Shown here piece after piece: positions 51,616 to 59,757 of a stretch of DNA of 64,000 nt. The notes under the pieces were generated by a model that saw only the letters and a program-made list of their open reading frames with translations, searched no databases and was not told the origin of the DNA. The translations under genes and the position numbers were made by a program. Within the stretch, counting starts at the first letter, position 1; each line of letters begins with the position of its first letter. The DNA is taken from NCBI GenBank assembly GCA_965261015.1, contig CBDHCC010000001.1:992001-1056000 (forward strand), written 5' to 3'. This stretch comes from CBDHCC01 sp965261015. GTDB lineage: Bacteria; Pseudomonadota; Alphaproteobacteria; Sphingomonadales; Sphingomonadaceae.

Positions 51616-53145
51616 ATGAAGCACGCCCTCTCCACGACCCGCCAATCCGACTTCGCCGCCTGGTATCAGGAGGTGGTCGCCCAGGCCGACCTCGCCGAGG
51701 AGTCCGGCGTGCGCGGGTGCATGGTGATCCGCCCATGGGGCATGGGCATCTGGGAGCGGTGTCAGGCGCTGCTCGACCAGCGCATCAAGGCGACTGGCGC
51801 GCAGCCGGTCTATTTCCCGCTGTTCATCCCGCTCTCCTATTTCGCCGAGGAGGCGGAGCATGTGGAGGGCTTCGCCAAGGAGATGGCGGTCGTCACCCAC
51901 ACGCGCTTAGTGGAGCGGGACGGCACCCTGATCCCCGACCCGGCCGCCAAGCTGGAGGAGCCGCTGGTCGTGCGGCCCACGTCGGAGACCATGATCGGCC
52001 AGGCCTTTGCGCGCTGGATCCAGAGCTGGCGCGACCTGCCCGTGCGCGTGAACCAGTGGGCCAACGTGGTCCGCTGGGAGATGCGGACGCGCATGTTCCT
52101 GCGGACCAGCGAGTTCCTGTGGCAGGAGGGCCACACCGCCCACGCGGACGAGGCGGAGGCGCGAGCGGAGGCGCTGACCATCCTGGAACTCTATCGCGCG
52201 GTGGCCGAGGACTGCCTCGCCATGCCGGTGGTGGCCGGCGAGAAGCCGGAGCACGAGCGCTTTCCGGGCGCGGTCGCCACCTGGTCGATCGAGGCGATGA
52301 TGCAGGACGGCCGCGCGCTGCAGGCCGGTACCACCCACTATCTGGGCACCGGCTTCGCAGAAGCGGCGGGCATCCGCTACCAGACGGCCGAGGGCGATCA
52401 CGCGCTGTGCCACACCACCAGCTGGGGCGTGTCGACACGGCTGATCGGCGGGCTGATCATGACCCACGGCGACGACGACGGCCTACGCGTGCCGCCGCTG
52501 GTCGCCCCGTCACAGGTGGTGATCGTGCCCATGCTGAGGGGCGGGGAGGGCGACGAGGCGGTCTCCCTCTACTGCCGCGACTTGGCCCAGCGGCTGCGGG
52601 GGCAGAGCGCGTTCGGCGAGCCGCTCCGCGTGCTGCTCGACGACGGCGCGCAGAAGGCGAGCGTCAAGCGCTGGGCGTGGGTGAAGAAGGGCGCGCCCCT
52701 GCTGCTGGAGGTCGGCCCGCGCGACGTGGCCGCTGGCAACGTCAGCGTGATCCGCCGCGACCGGCTCTACACGAACGAGGGCAAGCTGGACGCCGCCGTC
52801 ACCCCGCTGGAGCGCTTCGTGGCGGAGGCGGGACCGATGCTGCACGACATCCAATCCTCGCTGTTCGCCGAGGCCGAACGCCGCACCGCCAACCGCATCC
52901 ACCGCGACGTTCCCGACATGGCCGCGCTGGAGCGGTTCTACGACGGCAGCACGACGTTTCCCGGCTGGGTGGATGTGCAGTGGTCCAAGCCCACCGGCGC
53001 GGCACTGGACGCGGTGGTCGAGCGGCTGAAAGCGCTGAAGCTGACGGTGCGCAACGTGCCGATGGACGGGGCGGCGGCGGAGGGGACGTGCTTCTTCACA
53101 GGCGAGCCGGCGGTGGAGCGGGTGCTGGTCGGGCGGGCGTACTAA
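51616..53145 (+). CDS. proS: Proline--tRNA ligase (ProS, archaeal/eukaryotic-like type)
   Basis: A 509-residue class II synthetase of the short type without the bacterial editing insertion. Motif 1 region GCMVIRPWGMGIWERCQALLDQRIK; PLFIPLSYF; motif 2 VRPTSETMIG and VVRWEMRTRMFLRTSEFLWQEGHT; motif 3 CHTTSWGVSTRLIGGLIMTHGDDDGLRVPP; then the anticodon-binding domain. Unlike most bacterial ProS it belongs to the type that ends in a C-terminal domain with an aromatic terminus (GRAY). ATG at 51616 (MKHALST) matches the family N-terminus; an ATG at 51574 directly behind the repeat's GAGGAGGA adds 14 residues. Confidence 0.93.
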   Translation: MKHALSTTRQSDFAAWYQEVVAQADLAEESGVRGCMVIRPWGMGIWERCQALLDQRIKATGAQPVYFPLFIPLSYFAEEAEHVEGFAKEMAVVTHTRLVERDGTLIPDPAAKLEEPLVVRPTSETMIGQAFARWIQSWRDLPVRVNQWANVVRWEMRTRMFLRTSEFLWQEGHTAHADEAEARAEALTILELYRAVAEDCLAMPVVAGEKPEHERFPGAVATWSIEAMMQDGRALQAGTTHYLGTGFAEAAGIRYQTAEGDHALCHTTSWGVSTRLIGGLIMTHGDDDGLRVPPLVAPSQVVIVPMLRGGEGDEAVSLYCRDLAQRLRGQSAFGEPLRVLLDDGAQKASVKRWAWVKKGAPLLLEVGPRDVAAGNVSVIRRDRLYTNEGKLDAAVTPLERFVAEAGPMLHDIQSSLFAEAERRTANRIHRDVPDMAALERFYDGSTTFPGWVDVQWSKPTGAALDAVVERLKALKLTVRNVPMDGAAAEGTCFFTGEPAVERVLVGRAY

Positions 53146-53161
53146 CGCCGCCCCAGCAGGG

Positions 53162-53470
53162 TCAGCCCAGCGCCGCCAGTGCCGCCGCTCCTATGGCGAC
53201 GGCGGCGAGCAGCACCATCTTCACACGGCCGCGTTCCGCCTCGAAGGCGGCCAGGGCGGGCCGGTCGATGTAGAAGCGGTTTTCCCCCTGCTCCCGGATC
53301 GCGCCGGCGGATCGCATCCGCGCAAAGGTGATCCGCTCCGCGCCCGAGCCTGAGCGGTAGGTGGTCGCGTGCTCCGGGTCGAAGGCTCCGGCCCGCTCGA
53401 AGTGATCGGCGATAGTTCGGCGGGCACGTCGGAACAGGACGGCGATAACGGCGGCGTTGGCTCCACTCAT
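53162..53470 (-). CDS. Small hypothetical protein with C-terminal membrane helix
   Basis: A 102-residue protein with a basic, Arg-rich N-terminal half (VLFRRARRTIADHFERAGAFDP), a winged-helix-like middle part (ERITFARMRSAGAIREQGENRFYIDRPALAAFEAER) and a single C-terminal hydrophobic helix. It is not assigned to a family. It follows the HTH gene on the same strand after 22 bp and ends 17 bp from the convergent proS gene. Confidence 0.65.
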   Translation of the reverse strand: MSGANAAVIAVLFRRARRTIADHFERAGAFDPEHATTYRSGSGAERITFARMRSAGAIREQGENRFYIDRPALAAFEAERGRVKMVLLAAVAIGAAALAALG

Positions 53471-53492
53471 GGTTTTTCTCCTTCAGGATGAA

Positions 53493-53708
53493 CTATGCCT
53501 TGTCCGGCAAAGCGAAGAGAGCTTCGACCGAACAACCCAGAACCCGCGCAAGGCCCAGCGCCAGCACCGTGGAGGGCACGAAGACGCCGTTCTCCACCGT
53601 GTTCACCGTCTTGCGGCTGACGCCCACCGCCTCCGCCAGCTCCGCCTGCGTCAGGCCGGCGGCGGTGCGCGCGTCCCTCAACCGAACCACCAGCCGCTCC
53701 TCAGCCAC
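53493..53708 (-). CDS. Small XRE-type helix-turn-helix regulator
   Basis: A 71-residue DNA-binding protein consisting only of a Cro/C1-type HTH: LRDARTAAGLTQAELAEAVGVSRKTVNTVENG, with the recognition helix VSRKTVNTVE. Such 70-residue regulators often autoregulate a membrane-protein partner. Here the partner gene lies just upstream, with its stop overlapping this start by 8 bp (GTG at 53708). Confidence 0.88.
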   Translation of the reverse strand: MAEERLVVRLRDARTAAGLTQAELAEAVGVSRKTVNTVENGVFVPSTVLALGLARVLGCSVEALFALPDKA

Positions 53709-54138
53709 GGCGCTGGCGAACGGAGAAGGCCAGTGCCGGCGCGGCGACGGCGGCGGTCAGGACGCCGGTGACGCCCAGCCGCAAGTCGGGCGAGCCGAAG
53801 AACACCAGCGCGAACAGGCTCGCCAACCCGCCAAGCGCCACGGCGTAGCCGACGCGGGCGGCCACCGCCTGGTCAGCGCGCGTGCCCTCGTCGTTCAGGA
53901 TGGCCCGCTGGCGCTTCGTCCAGCGCCAACGCCCCGGACCAAAGGTCAGGACTAGCACCGACACGCCCCACAGGAACCAGGTGAGCGGATAAAGACCCAT
54001 CAGGAACGCGCTGCGTCCGGTGTCGTCGGCATGGCCGAGCCAGATCGAACCATACAACACGAACAGCGCCACATAGAGTGTCGCGAGCTTGCCCCGACGA
54101 GCGCTGAACCGTTCCGCCTTTTCCACTTCCGATGCCAT
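53701..54138 (-). CDS. Hypothetical four-helix membrane protein
   Basis: A 145-residue protein. An amphipathic N-terminus (EVEKAERFSARRGKLA) is followed by four hydrophobic helices and an RWRWTKRQRAILNDEGTRADQAVAAR loop that resembles the conserved cytoplasmic loop of small membrane proteins found beside XRE regulators. ATG at 54138 has a strong CAGGAGAGTCCC Shine-Dalgarno. It is the first gene of a three-gene unit with the HTH protein. Confidence 0.75.
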   Translation of the reverse strand: MASEVEKAERFSARRGKLATLYVALFVLYGSIWLGHADDTGRSAFLMGLYPLTWFLWGVSVLVLTFGPGRWRWTKRQRAILNDEGTRADQAVAARVGYAVALGGLASLFALVFFGSPDLRLGVTGVLTAAVAAPALAFSVRQRRG

Positions 54139-54273
54139 GGGACTCTCCTGTAACCGAGAGGCAACATGTAACCCAAGGGTGACACGGTGCAAGTCCCTTT
54201 TCTCAAGGGCTCCGAGCTGTCAGCGCGGCCTCCCGGCTGGCCCCCACCCCGCCCCTCCGCTACCCCACACCCC

Positions 54274-54372
54274 ATGACAGCCCCCGACCTGCCCTCGCGG
54301 CAGCAAATCCTCGACTTTGTCGCCTGCGATTGCACCACGGCCCCGATAAACGGGCAGGCGTTGTCCCGGTAG
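54274..54372 (+). pseudogene. Possible remnant of the 5' end of an RNase R gene
   Basis: A 32-codon frame whose first part, MTAPDLPSRQQILDFVA, reads like the N-terminus of alphaproteobacterial RNase R (LPSRxQILDFI), then diverges into a short unrelated stretch before a stop. The rest of the 54139-54457 gap (319 bp) has no other gene that I can support. It may be a decayed fragment or chance; the match is short. Confidence 0.3.
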
Positions 54373-54457
54373 CGCTACGCGGATCGCCAGCACACCCTTG
54401 CCCGCAACCGCCGCCCCCTCCTATCCGTTCGCCACGCAGAACCATCAGGAGAGACCC

Positions 54458-55984
54458 ATGCGCGCCATCCACCACGTCCTCGCCGCCGGAGCGGGGCCTC
54501 AGGCGGGCCGCACGCACGACGTGTTCGACCCCAACACCGGGCAGGTGCAGGCGCAGGTCGGGCTGGGCGACGCCGCCGTTCTGCAGACCGCCGTCGACTC
54601 CGCGCTCGCCGTCCAGCCCGAATGGGCCGCCACCAACCCGCAAAAGCGCGCGCGCCTGTTCTTCCGCTTCAAGGAGCTGGTCGAGGCCAACATCGACGAG
54701 CTGGCCCACCTGCTGTCCTCCGAACACGGCAAGGTCGTGGCCGACGCGCGCGGCGACGTGCAGCGCGGGCTGGACGTGGTCGAGTTCGCCTGCGGCATCC
54801 CGCACGTCCTGAAGGGCGAGTTCACCCAAGGGGCGGGGCCGGGGATCGACGTCTATTCGATGCGCCAGCCGATCGGCATCGGCGCGGGGATCACGCCGTT
54901 CAACTTTCCCGCCATGATCCCGATGTGGATGTTCGCGCCCGCGATCGCGTGCGGCAACGCGTTCATCCTGAAACCCTCCGAGCGCGACCCCTCCGTGCCC
55001 GTCCGCCTGGTGGAACTGTTCCGGGAGGCGGGCGCGCCCGACGGGCTGTTGCAGCTGGTCAACGGCGACAAGGAGATGGTGGACGCGATCCTGGACCATC
55101 CGGCGATCGGCGCGGTCAGCTTCGTGGGCTCGTCCGACATCGCGCACCACGTCTATCGGCGCGGGGTCGCGGCCGGCAAGCGGGTGCAGGCGATGGGTGG
55201 GGCCAAGAACCACGGGGTCGTCCTGCCCGACGCCGACCTGGACCAGGTGGTGAGCGACCTGACCGGCGCGGCGTTCGGATCGGCGGGGGAACGCTGCATG
55301 GCGCTGCCCGTCGTCGTGCCGGTCGGCGACGACACGGCGGATGCGCTGCGCGAGCGGCTGATCCCCGCGATGGACGCGCTGCGCGTCGGCGTGTCGACCG
55401 ATGAGGAGGCGCATTACGGCCCCATGGTGACCGCCGAACAGCGCGACCGGGTGGAGGGCTGGATCGCCAAGGGGGTCGAGGAGGGCGCGGAGCTGGTGGT
55501 CGACGGCCGCGGCTTCGCGCTCCAGGGGCACGAGGAGGGCTTCTTCATCGGCCCGTCGCTGTTCGACCGGGTGACGCCCGACATGAGCGCGTACCGGGAG
55601 GAGATCTTCGGCCCCGTCCTCCAGATCGTCCGCGCAAAAACCTTTGACGAAGCGGTGCGCCTGCCAAGCGAGCACCAGTACGGCAACGGCGTCGCCATCT
55701 TCACCCGCAACGGCCACGCCGCGCGCGAGTTCGCCCAGCGAGTGAACGTCGGCATGGTGGGCGTGAACGTGCCGATCCCGGTGCCCGTCGCCTACCACTC
55801 CTTTGGCGGCTGGAAGCGCAGCGCGTTCGGCGACATGGGCCAGCACGGGATGGAGGGCGTGCGCTTCTGGACCAAGCTGAAGACGGTGACCCAGAGGTGG
55901 CCCGACGGCGCGGCGGAAACGCCCCGGGCGGAGGACGGCGGCCCGGCGAACACGGACGCCTTCGTCATCCCGACGATGGGGTGA
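54458..55984 (+). CDS. mmsA: CoA-acylating methylmalonate-semialdehyde dehydrogenase
   Basis: A 508-residue aldehyde dehydrogenase that converts methylmalonate semialdehyde, NAD+ and CoA to propionyl-CoA in valine and myo-inositol breakdown. GITPFNFPAMIPMWMFAPAIACGN, FVGSSDIAHHVY (cofactor site) and GSAGERCMALPVVV with the catalytic Cys are MMSDH-type, as is the lack of a general-base Glu before the Cys motif. ATG at 54458 after AGGAGAGACCC. It opens the catabolic cluster. Confidence 0.95.
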   Translation: MRAIHHVLAAGAGPQAGRTHDVFDPNTGQVQAQVGLGDAAVLQTAVDSALAVQPEWAATNPQKRARLFFRFKELVEANIDELAHLLSSEHGKVVADARGDVQRGLDVVEFACGIPHVLKGEFTQGAGPGIDVYSMRQPIGIGAGITPFNFPAMIPMWMFAPAIACGNAFILKPSERDPSVPVRLVELFREAGAPDGLLQLVNGDKEMVDAILDHPAIGAVSFVGSSDIAHHVYRRGVAAGKRVQAMGGAKNHGVVLPDADLDQVVSDLTGAAFGSAGERCMALPVVVPVGDDTADALRERLIPAMDALRVGVSTDEEAHYGPMVTAEQRDRVEGWIAKGVEEGAELVVDGRGFALQGHEEGFFIGPSLFDRVTPDMSAYREEIFGPVLQIVRAKTFDEAVRLPSEHQYGNGVAIFTRNGHAAREFAQRVNVGMVGVNVPIPVPVAYHSFGGWKRSAFGDMGQHGMEGVRFWTKLKTVTQRWPDGAAETPRAEDGGPANTDAFVIPTMG

Positions 55985-56385
55985 TGGGCGGGGCCCACGA
56001 CCTGTCGGGCCTGTGGTCCGGGTCCTACGGCTATCCGCCCGGCACGGGTCCGGTCACCGGCTTCACTTGCCTGCTGCTCGACAATGACGGCGAGCTGAGC
56101 GGTTCCACGAGTGAGCGGTCGGAGTCCGGCGGGCGGGAGCGTGCCGTGGTGCAGGGTCGCCGGGCCGGTCGCTCCGTCACCTTTCTGAAGACATATGACG
56201 GCGCCGGTGCCTATGCCCACGGCGTCGCTTATGCCGGCGAGCTCGATGGGGACGCGACGACCCTTATCGGCCGGTGGAAGCTTGAGCGTTGGACCGGCCC
56301 TTTCGTCATGTCGCGCCCCCTTCCGGTGACGGCGGACCGGCAGGTGGAGCGCGGCGAACCGCTCCCGATCAGACCGGTCCGATGA
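55984..56385 (+). CDS. Hypothetical beta-rich protein in the mmsA cluster
   Basis: A 133-residue protein without signal peptide. HDLSGLWSGSYGYPPGTGPVTGFTCLLLDNDGELSGSTSE and LIGRWKLERWTGPFVMSRP suggest a small lipocalin- or calycin-like barrel binding a ligand, but I do not recognise a named family. The ATG overlaps the mmsA stop by one base (TGATG), and its stop overlaps the next ATG (ATGA), so it belongs to the operon. Confidence 0.7.
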   Translation: MGGAHDLSGLWSGSYGYPPGTGPVTGFTCLLLDNDGELSGSTSERSESGGRERAVVQGRRAGRSVTFLKTYDGAGAYAHGVAYAGELDGDATTLIGRWKLERWTGPFVMSRPLPVTADRQVERGEPLPIRPVR

Positions 56386-56843
56386 TGCGCCCTTTGTTCC
56401 TGCGCTTGCCGCCGCTTGCCCTTGTGCTCCTCTCGACCGCCTGCGGACCGAGCGCGGAGCAAGCAGCAGCTGACGCGCGCGCTCTGGACGCGCAACTGAC
56501 CGCCCAGACCATCGACGGTCGACCCGCGCCGGCCAAGCGCACGCCCGACCGGCTCGACGCCATTCCCGATGCGTTCCGGGGCCGCTGGGCAACCCAGGGA
56601 GATTGCGGCGCGGGCGCTCCGATGGCGCTCACGATCGAACGCGACACGCTGCGCTTCGCCGGGCGGACCGGGCGGGCCGACTACATCCTGCGCGCCGGCC
56701 CGCGCGAGATCTCGCTCGAGCTGACCGTCACGGATGGCGGCGAGCGCCGGTCGGACTCCACCAGCCTCACGCTCCAGCCCGACGGCCGCCTGCGCCGGTC
56801 CGACCCCGACGGCACTCAGGTCGCCTACACGCGGTGTCGGTGA
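56382..56843 (+). CDS. Hypothetical lipoprotein in the mmsA cluster
   Basis: A 153-residue protein with a lipobox (LLSTAC, Cys about 20). The mature part has IPDAFRGRWATQGDCGAGAPMALTI and a C-terminal YTRC, with two Cys that could pair, and repeating beta strands. No family is recognised. It overlaps both neighbours by 4 bp, ATGA upstream and GTGA downstream. Confidence 0.75.
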   Translation: MMRPLFLRLPPLALVLLSTACGPSAEQAAADARALDAQLTAQTIDGRPAPAKRTPDRLDAIPDAFRGRWATQGDCGAGAPMALTIERDTLRFAGRTGRADYILRAGPREISLELTVTDGGERRSDSTSLTLQPDGRLRRSDPDGTQVAYTRCR

Positions 56844-57223
56844 AGCGGCGCGCCACCTCCGGATCGCCCTACGAAGCCGCGATCGGCTTTTCCCGCGCGA
56901 TCCGCGTCGGCCAGCGCGTGCTGGTGTCGGGCACCGGGCCGGTCGAACCGGATGGGACCACCACGCCCGGCGACGCGGGCGCGCAGGCGGAGCGGGTGTT
57001 CGCCATCATGGTCGCCGCGATCGGGGAGTTGGGCGGAACCGCGCGGGACGTGGTGCGCACCCGCATCTTCCTGACCGACGCCGCGGATGCCGATTCGGTG
57101 GCGGCGGTCCATGCTCGCTGGTTCGCGGACACGCGCCCGGCGGCCACGATGGTGGTGGTCGCCGGGCTGCTGCGTGCCGAATGGCGGGTGGAGGTGGAGG
57201 GCGAGGCGGTGCTAGGGGGCTGA
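56840..57223 (+). CDS. RidA family protein
   Basis: A 127-residue YjgF/YER057c/UK114-type protein. YEAAIGFSRAIRVGQRVLVSGTGPVEPDG, AERVFAIMVAAIGELGGTARDVVRTRIFLTDAAD and a C-terminal AEWRVEVEGEAV are typical. Canonical RidA hydrolyses reactive 2-aminoacrylate/imines; the active-site Arg at the expected TRIF position is present. GTG at 56840 is coupled to the lipoprotein gene. It may detoxify intermediates of the neighbouring catabolic route. Confidence 0.87.
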   Translation: MKRRATSGSPYEAAIGFSRAIRVGQRVLVSGTGPVEPDGTTTPGDAGAQAERVFAIMVAAIGELGGTARDVVRTRIFLTDAADADSVAAVHARWFADTRPAATMVVVAGLLRAEWRVEVEGEAVLGG

Positions 57224-57224
57224 C

Positions 57225-58370
57225 ATGCAGACCCAATTCGACCTGACCCCCGACCAGCGCGAGATCCAGGACCTCGCCCGCCGCTTCACCGCCGACGCGA
57301 TCACGCCCCACGCGGCCAAGTGGGACGAGGAGCACATTTTTCCGCGCGACACCGTCAAACAGGCGGCCGCGCTGGGCTTCGGTTCCATCTATGTGTCGGA
57401 GGAGTCGGGCGGCATCGGCCTGGGCCGGCTGGAGGCGGCGTTGATCATGGAGGCGATGGCCTATGGCTGTCCGTCGACCTCCGCCTTCATCTCGATCCAC
57501 AACATGGCGTCGTGGATGATCGACCGGTTCGGGTCGGACGAGGTGAAAGCCAAATACCTGCCCGACCTGATCGGGTGCGACCGCATCGCGTCCTACGCGC
57601 TCACCGAACCGTCGTCGGGGTCCGACGCCGCCGCGCTCAAGACCAGGGCGGTGCTCGACGGCGACCATTACGTCGTGACCGGCACGAAACAGTTCATCTC
57701 CGGTGGCGGCGAGAACGAGGTCTATGTCGCGATGGTCCGCACGGGCGAGGACGGGCCGGGGGGCATCAGCTGCGTCGTCGTCGAAAAGGACATGGCCGGC
57801 GTGTCGTTCGGCGCGCAGGAGCGGAAGCTCGGCTGGCATTCCCAGCCCACGGCCCAGCTCGTGCTCGAAGAGGTGCGCGTGCCGGTCGCCAACCGGGTGG
57901 GCGGAGAGGGCGAGGGGTTCCGCATCGCCATGATGGGGCTGGACGGCGGGCGGCTGAACATCGGCGCGTGCTCGCTGGGCGGGGCGCAACGCTGCCTGGA
58001 CGAGGCGGTCGGCTACACCAAGGAGCGCCAGCAATTCGGTCGCCCGGTCGCCGACTTTCAGAACACGCAGTTCACGCTGGCCGACATGGCCACCGACCTG
58101 GAGGCGGCCCGCGCGCTCCTCTATGTGGCGGCCGCCAAGGTGACGGCGAACGCGCCCGACAAGACCCGCTTCGCCGCCATGGCCAAGCGGCTGGCGACCG
58201 ATTCGGGGTCGAAGATCGTCAACGACGCGCTGCAGCTGTTCGGCGGCTATGGCTATCTGCAGGACTACCCGATCGAACGCTTCTGGCGCGACCTCAGGGT
58301 GCACTCGATCCTGGAGGGGACCAACCAGATCATGCGGATGATCGTCGGCCGCGACCTGGTGCGGCAGTGA
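57225..58370 (+). CDS. Acyl-CoA dehydrogenase (isobutyryl-CoA dehydrogenase-like)
   Basis: A 381-residue FAD flavoprotein. The signature YALTEPSSGSDAAALKTRAV binds FAD and substrate, GTKQFISGGGENEVY follows, and the C-terminal QLFGGYGYLQDYPIERFWRDLRVHSILEGTNQIMRMIVGRDL contains the catalytic Glu region. Position in a valine cluster between mmsA and a 3-hydroxyisobutyryl-CoA hydrolase gene points to isobutyryl-CoA as substrate. ATG is 2 bp after the RidA stop. Confidence 0.93.
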   Translation: MQTQFDLTPDQREIQDLARRFTADAITPHAAKWDEEHIFPRDTVKQAAALGFGSIYVSEESGGIGLGRLEAALIMEAMAYGCPSTSAFISIHNMASWMIDRFGSDEVKAKYLPDLIGCDRIASYALTEPSSGSDAAALKTRAVLDGDHYVVTGTKQFISGGGENEVYVAMVRTGEDGPGGISCVVVEKDMAGVSFGAQERKLGWHSQPTAQLVLEEVRVPVANRVGGEGEGFRIAMMGLDGGRLNIGACSLGGAQRCLDEAVGYTKERQQFGRPVADFQNTQFTLADMATDLEAARALLYVAAAKVTANAPDKTRFAAMAKRLATDSGSKIVNDALQLFGGYGYLQDYPIERFWRDLRVHSILEGTNQIMRMIVGRDLVRQ

Positions 58371-58380
58371 TGGGGGTGAG

Positions 58381-58570
58381 CAGTTCCTCCCCGAGCTCGC
58401 TCGGGGAGGGGGACCGCACGCAGTGCGGTGGAGGGGTATGGCTCCACACCCCTCCACCACTCCGCTTTGCGGAGAGTGTCGGGTCGGATCGTCCCCCGGA
58501 CGATCCTCGCCATGCCGGGGGCATGGCGACCCGCCACTCCCCCTCCCCAAGACAAGCTTGGGGAGGAATT
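58381..58570. repeat. Intergenic palindromic repeat, family 1, copy 2
   Basis: About 190 bp, starting CAGTTCCTCCCCGAGC and ending CAAGCTTGGGGAGGAATT. The left and right ends are inverted, and the inner GGAGGGGTATGG/CCACACCCCTCC arms form a second palindrome. It fills the gap between the dehydrogenase and the hydrolase genes. Its terminal GGGGAGGAATTTAG is the only Shine-Dalgarno-like sequence before the ATG at 58574. Confidence 0.85.
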
Positions 58571-58573
58571 TAG

Positions 58574-59612
58574 ATGGACATTCTCACCACCACCGCACCC
58601 ACCGCCCGCATCCGCCTGAACCGGCCCAAGGCGCTCCACGCGCTCACCCAGCCGATGTGCGAGGCGATCACGGCCGCGCTCCTCGACTGGCGCGCCGACC
58701 CGGACGTGCGCCTCGATCCTCATCGACCACGCCGAGGGCCGCGGCTTCTGCGCGGGCGGCGACATCCGGATGCTGGCGGAGAGCGGGGCGGCGGACGGGC
58801 GGGCGGCGCGCGACTTCTTCCGGGCGGAGTACCGGATGAACCACCTGCTGTTCACCTACGCCAAGCCGATCGTGGCGGTCATGGACGGCATCACGATGGG
58901 CGGCGGTGTGGGCATCGCGCTGCCCGCCAGCCACCGGATCGCGACCGAGAACACGCGCCTCGCCATGCCGGAGACGGGCATCGGCCTGTTCCCCGACGTG
59001 GGCGGCGGCTGGTATCTCTCCCGCCTGCCCGGGCAGGTCGGCAAGTTCCTGGCGCTGACCGGCGCGCGGCTGGACGGGCCGGAAGCCCTCGCGCTGGGGC
59101 TCGCCACGCATTTCGTCCCTGCCGAGCGGCTAGACGCGCTCAAATCCGACCTGGTCGCCGACCCCGGTTGTCTGGACGCCATCCTCGACCACCACGCGGC
59201 CGAGCCGCCGCCCGCCCGGATCGAGAGCAATCGGGAGGCGATCGACCGGCTGTTCGCGGCCGAAACGCTGGAGCAGATCGTCGCCGACCTGGGGGCGGAC
59301 GGGGGCGAATGGGCGACCAAGGAGCTCGCCACGCTGCGCACCAAATCGCCCCAGTCCTGCAAGGTGGCGCTGCGCCAGTTGCGCGAGGGCGCGCGGCTGA
59401 CCGACTTCGCCGACGAAATGCGGATGGAATACGGCATCGCGGCCCACATCGTGCAGCGTCACGACTTCATCGAGGGCGTGCGCGCGCTGATCGTGGACAA
59501 GGACAACGCGCCCCGCTGGGACCCCGCCACGCCGGAGGGGGTCACCGACGGACTGATCGACACCATCTTCGCGCCCGTCCCGGACGAACGAGCATGGACG
59601 CCGATCTCGTGA
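58574..59612 (+). pseudogene. 3-hydroxyisobutyryl-CoA hydrolase, frameshifted
   Basis: Two overlapping frames together give a normal HIBYL-CoA hydrolase of about 345 residues. The first frame, from ATG 58574, reads ARIRLNRPKALHALTQPMCEAITAALLDWRADPDVRL; the second continues ILIDHAEGRGFCAGGDIRML and the diagnostic GGGVGIALPASHRIATENTRLAMPETGIGLFPDVGGG. The switch is at CTCGATC, where one extra G at about 58715 would explain it (CTC ATC CTC ATC expected). Either a real frameshift or a sequencing error. Without correction, valine degradation would stop at this step unless another hydrolase exists. Confidence 0.85.
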
Positions 59613-59619
59613 GCCGATG

Positions 59620-59731
59620 GTCCCCTCCCTGCAAGGGAGGGGCTCGGGGTGGGTGGCGTTGGCGAAGCCGAGCCACCGACGCTCGCTGCGCTCGCACCCA
59701 CCCCAACCCCTCCCTAGAAGGGAGGGGCGAC
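59620..59731. repeat. Intergenic palindromic repeat, family 2
   Basis: About 112 bp with inverted ends: TCCCCTCCCTGCAAGGGAGGGG at the left and CCCCTCCCTAGAAGGGAGGGG at the right, plus inner GGGGTGGGTGG and CCACCC-like arms. Each end can also fold by itself. It differs in sequence from the family 1 repeats. It fills the gap between the frameshifted hydrolase and the enoyl-CoA hydratase gene. Confidence 0.8.
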
Positions 59732-59757
59732 TCCGAACCTAGCCGAGACACTACACC

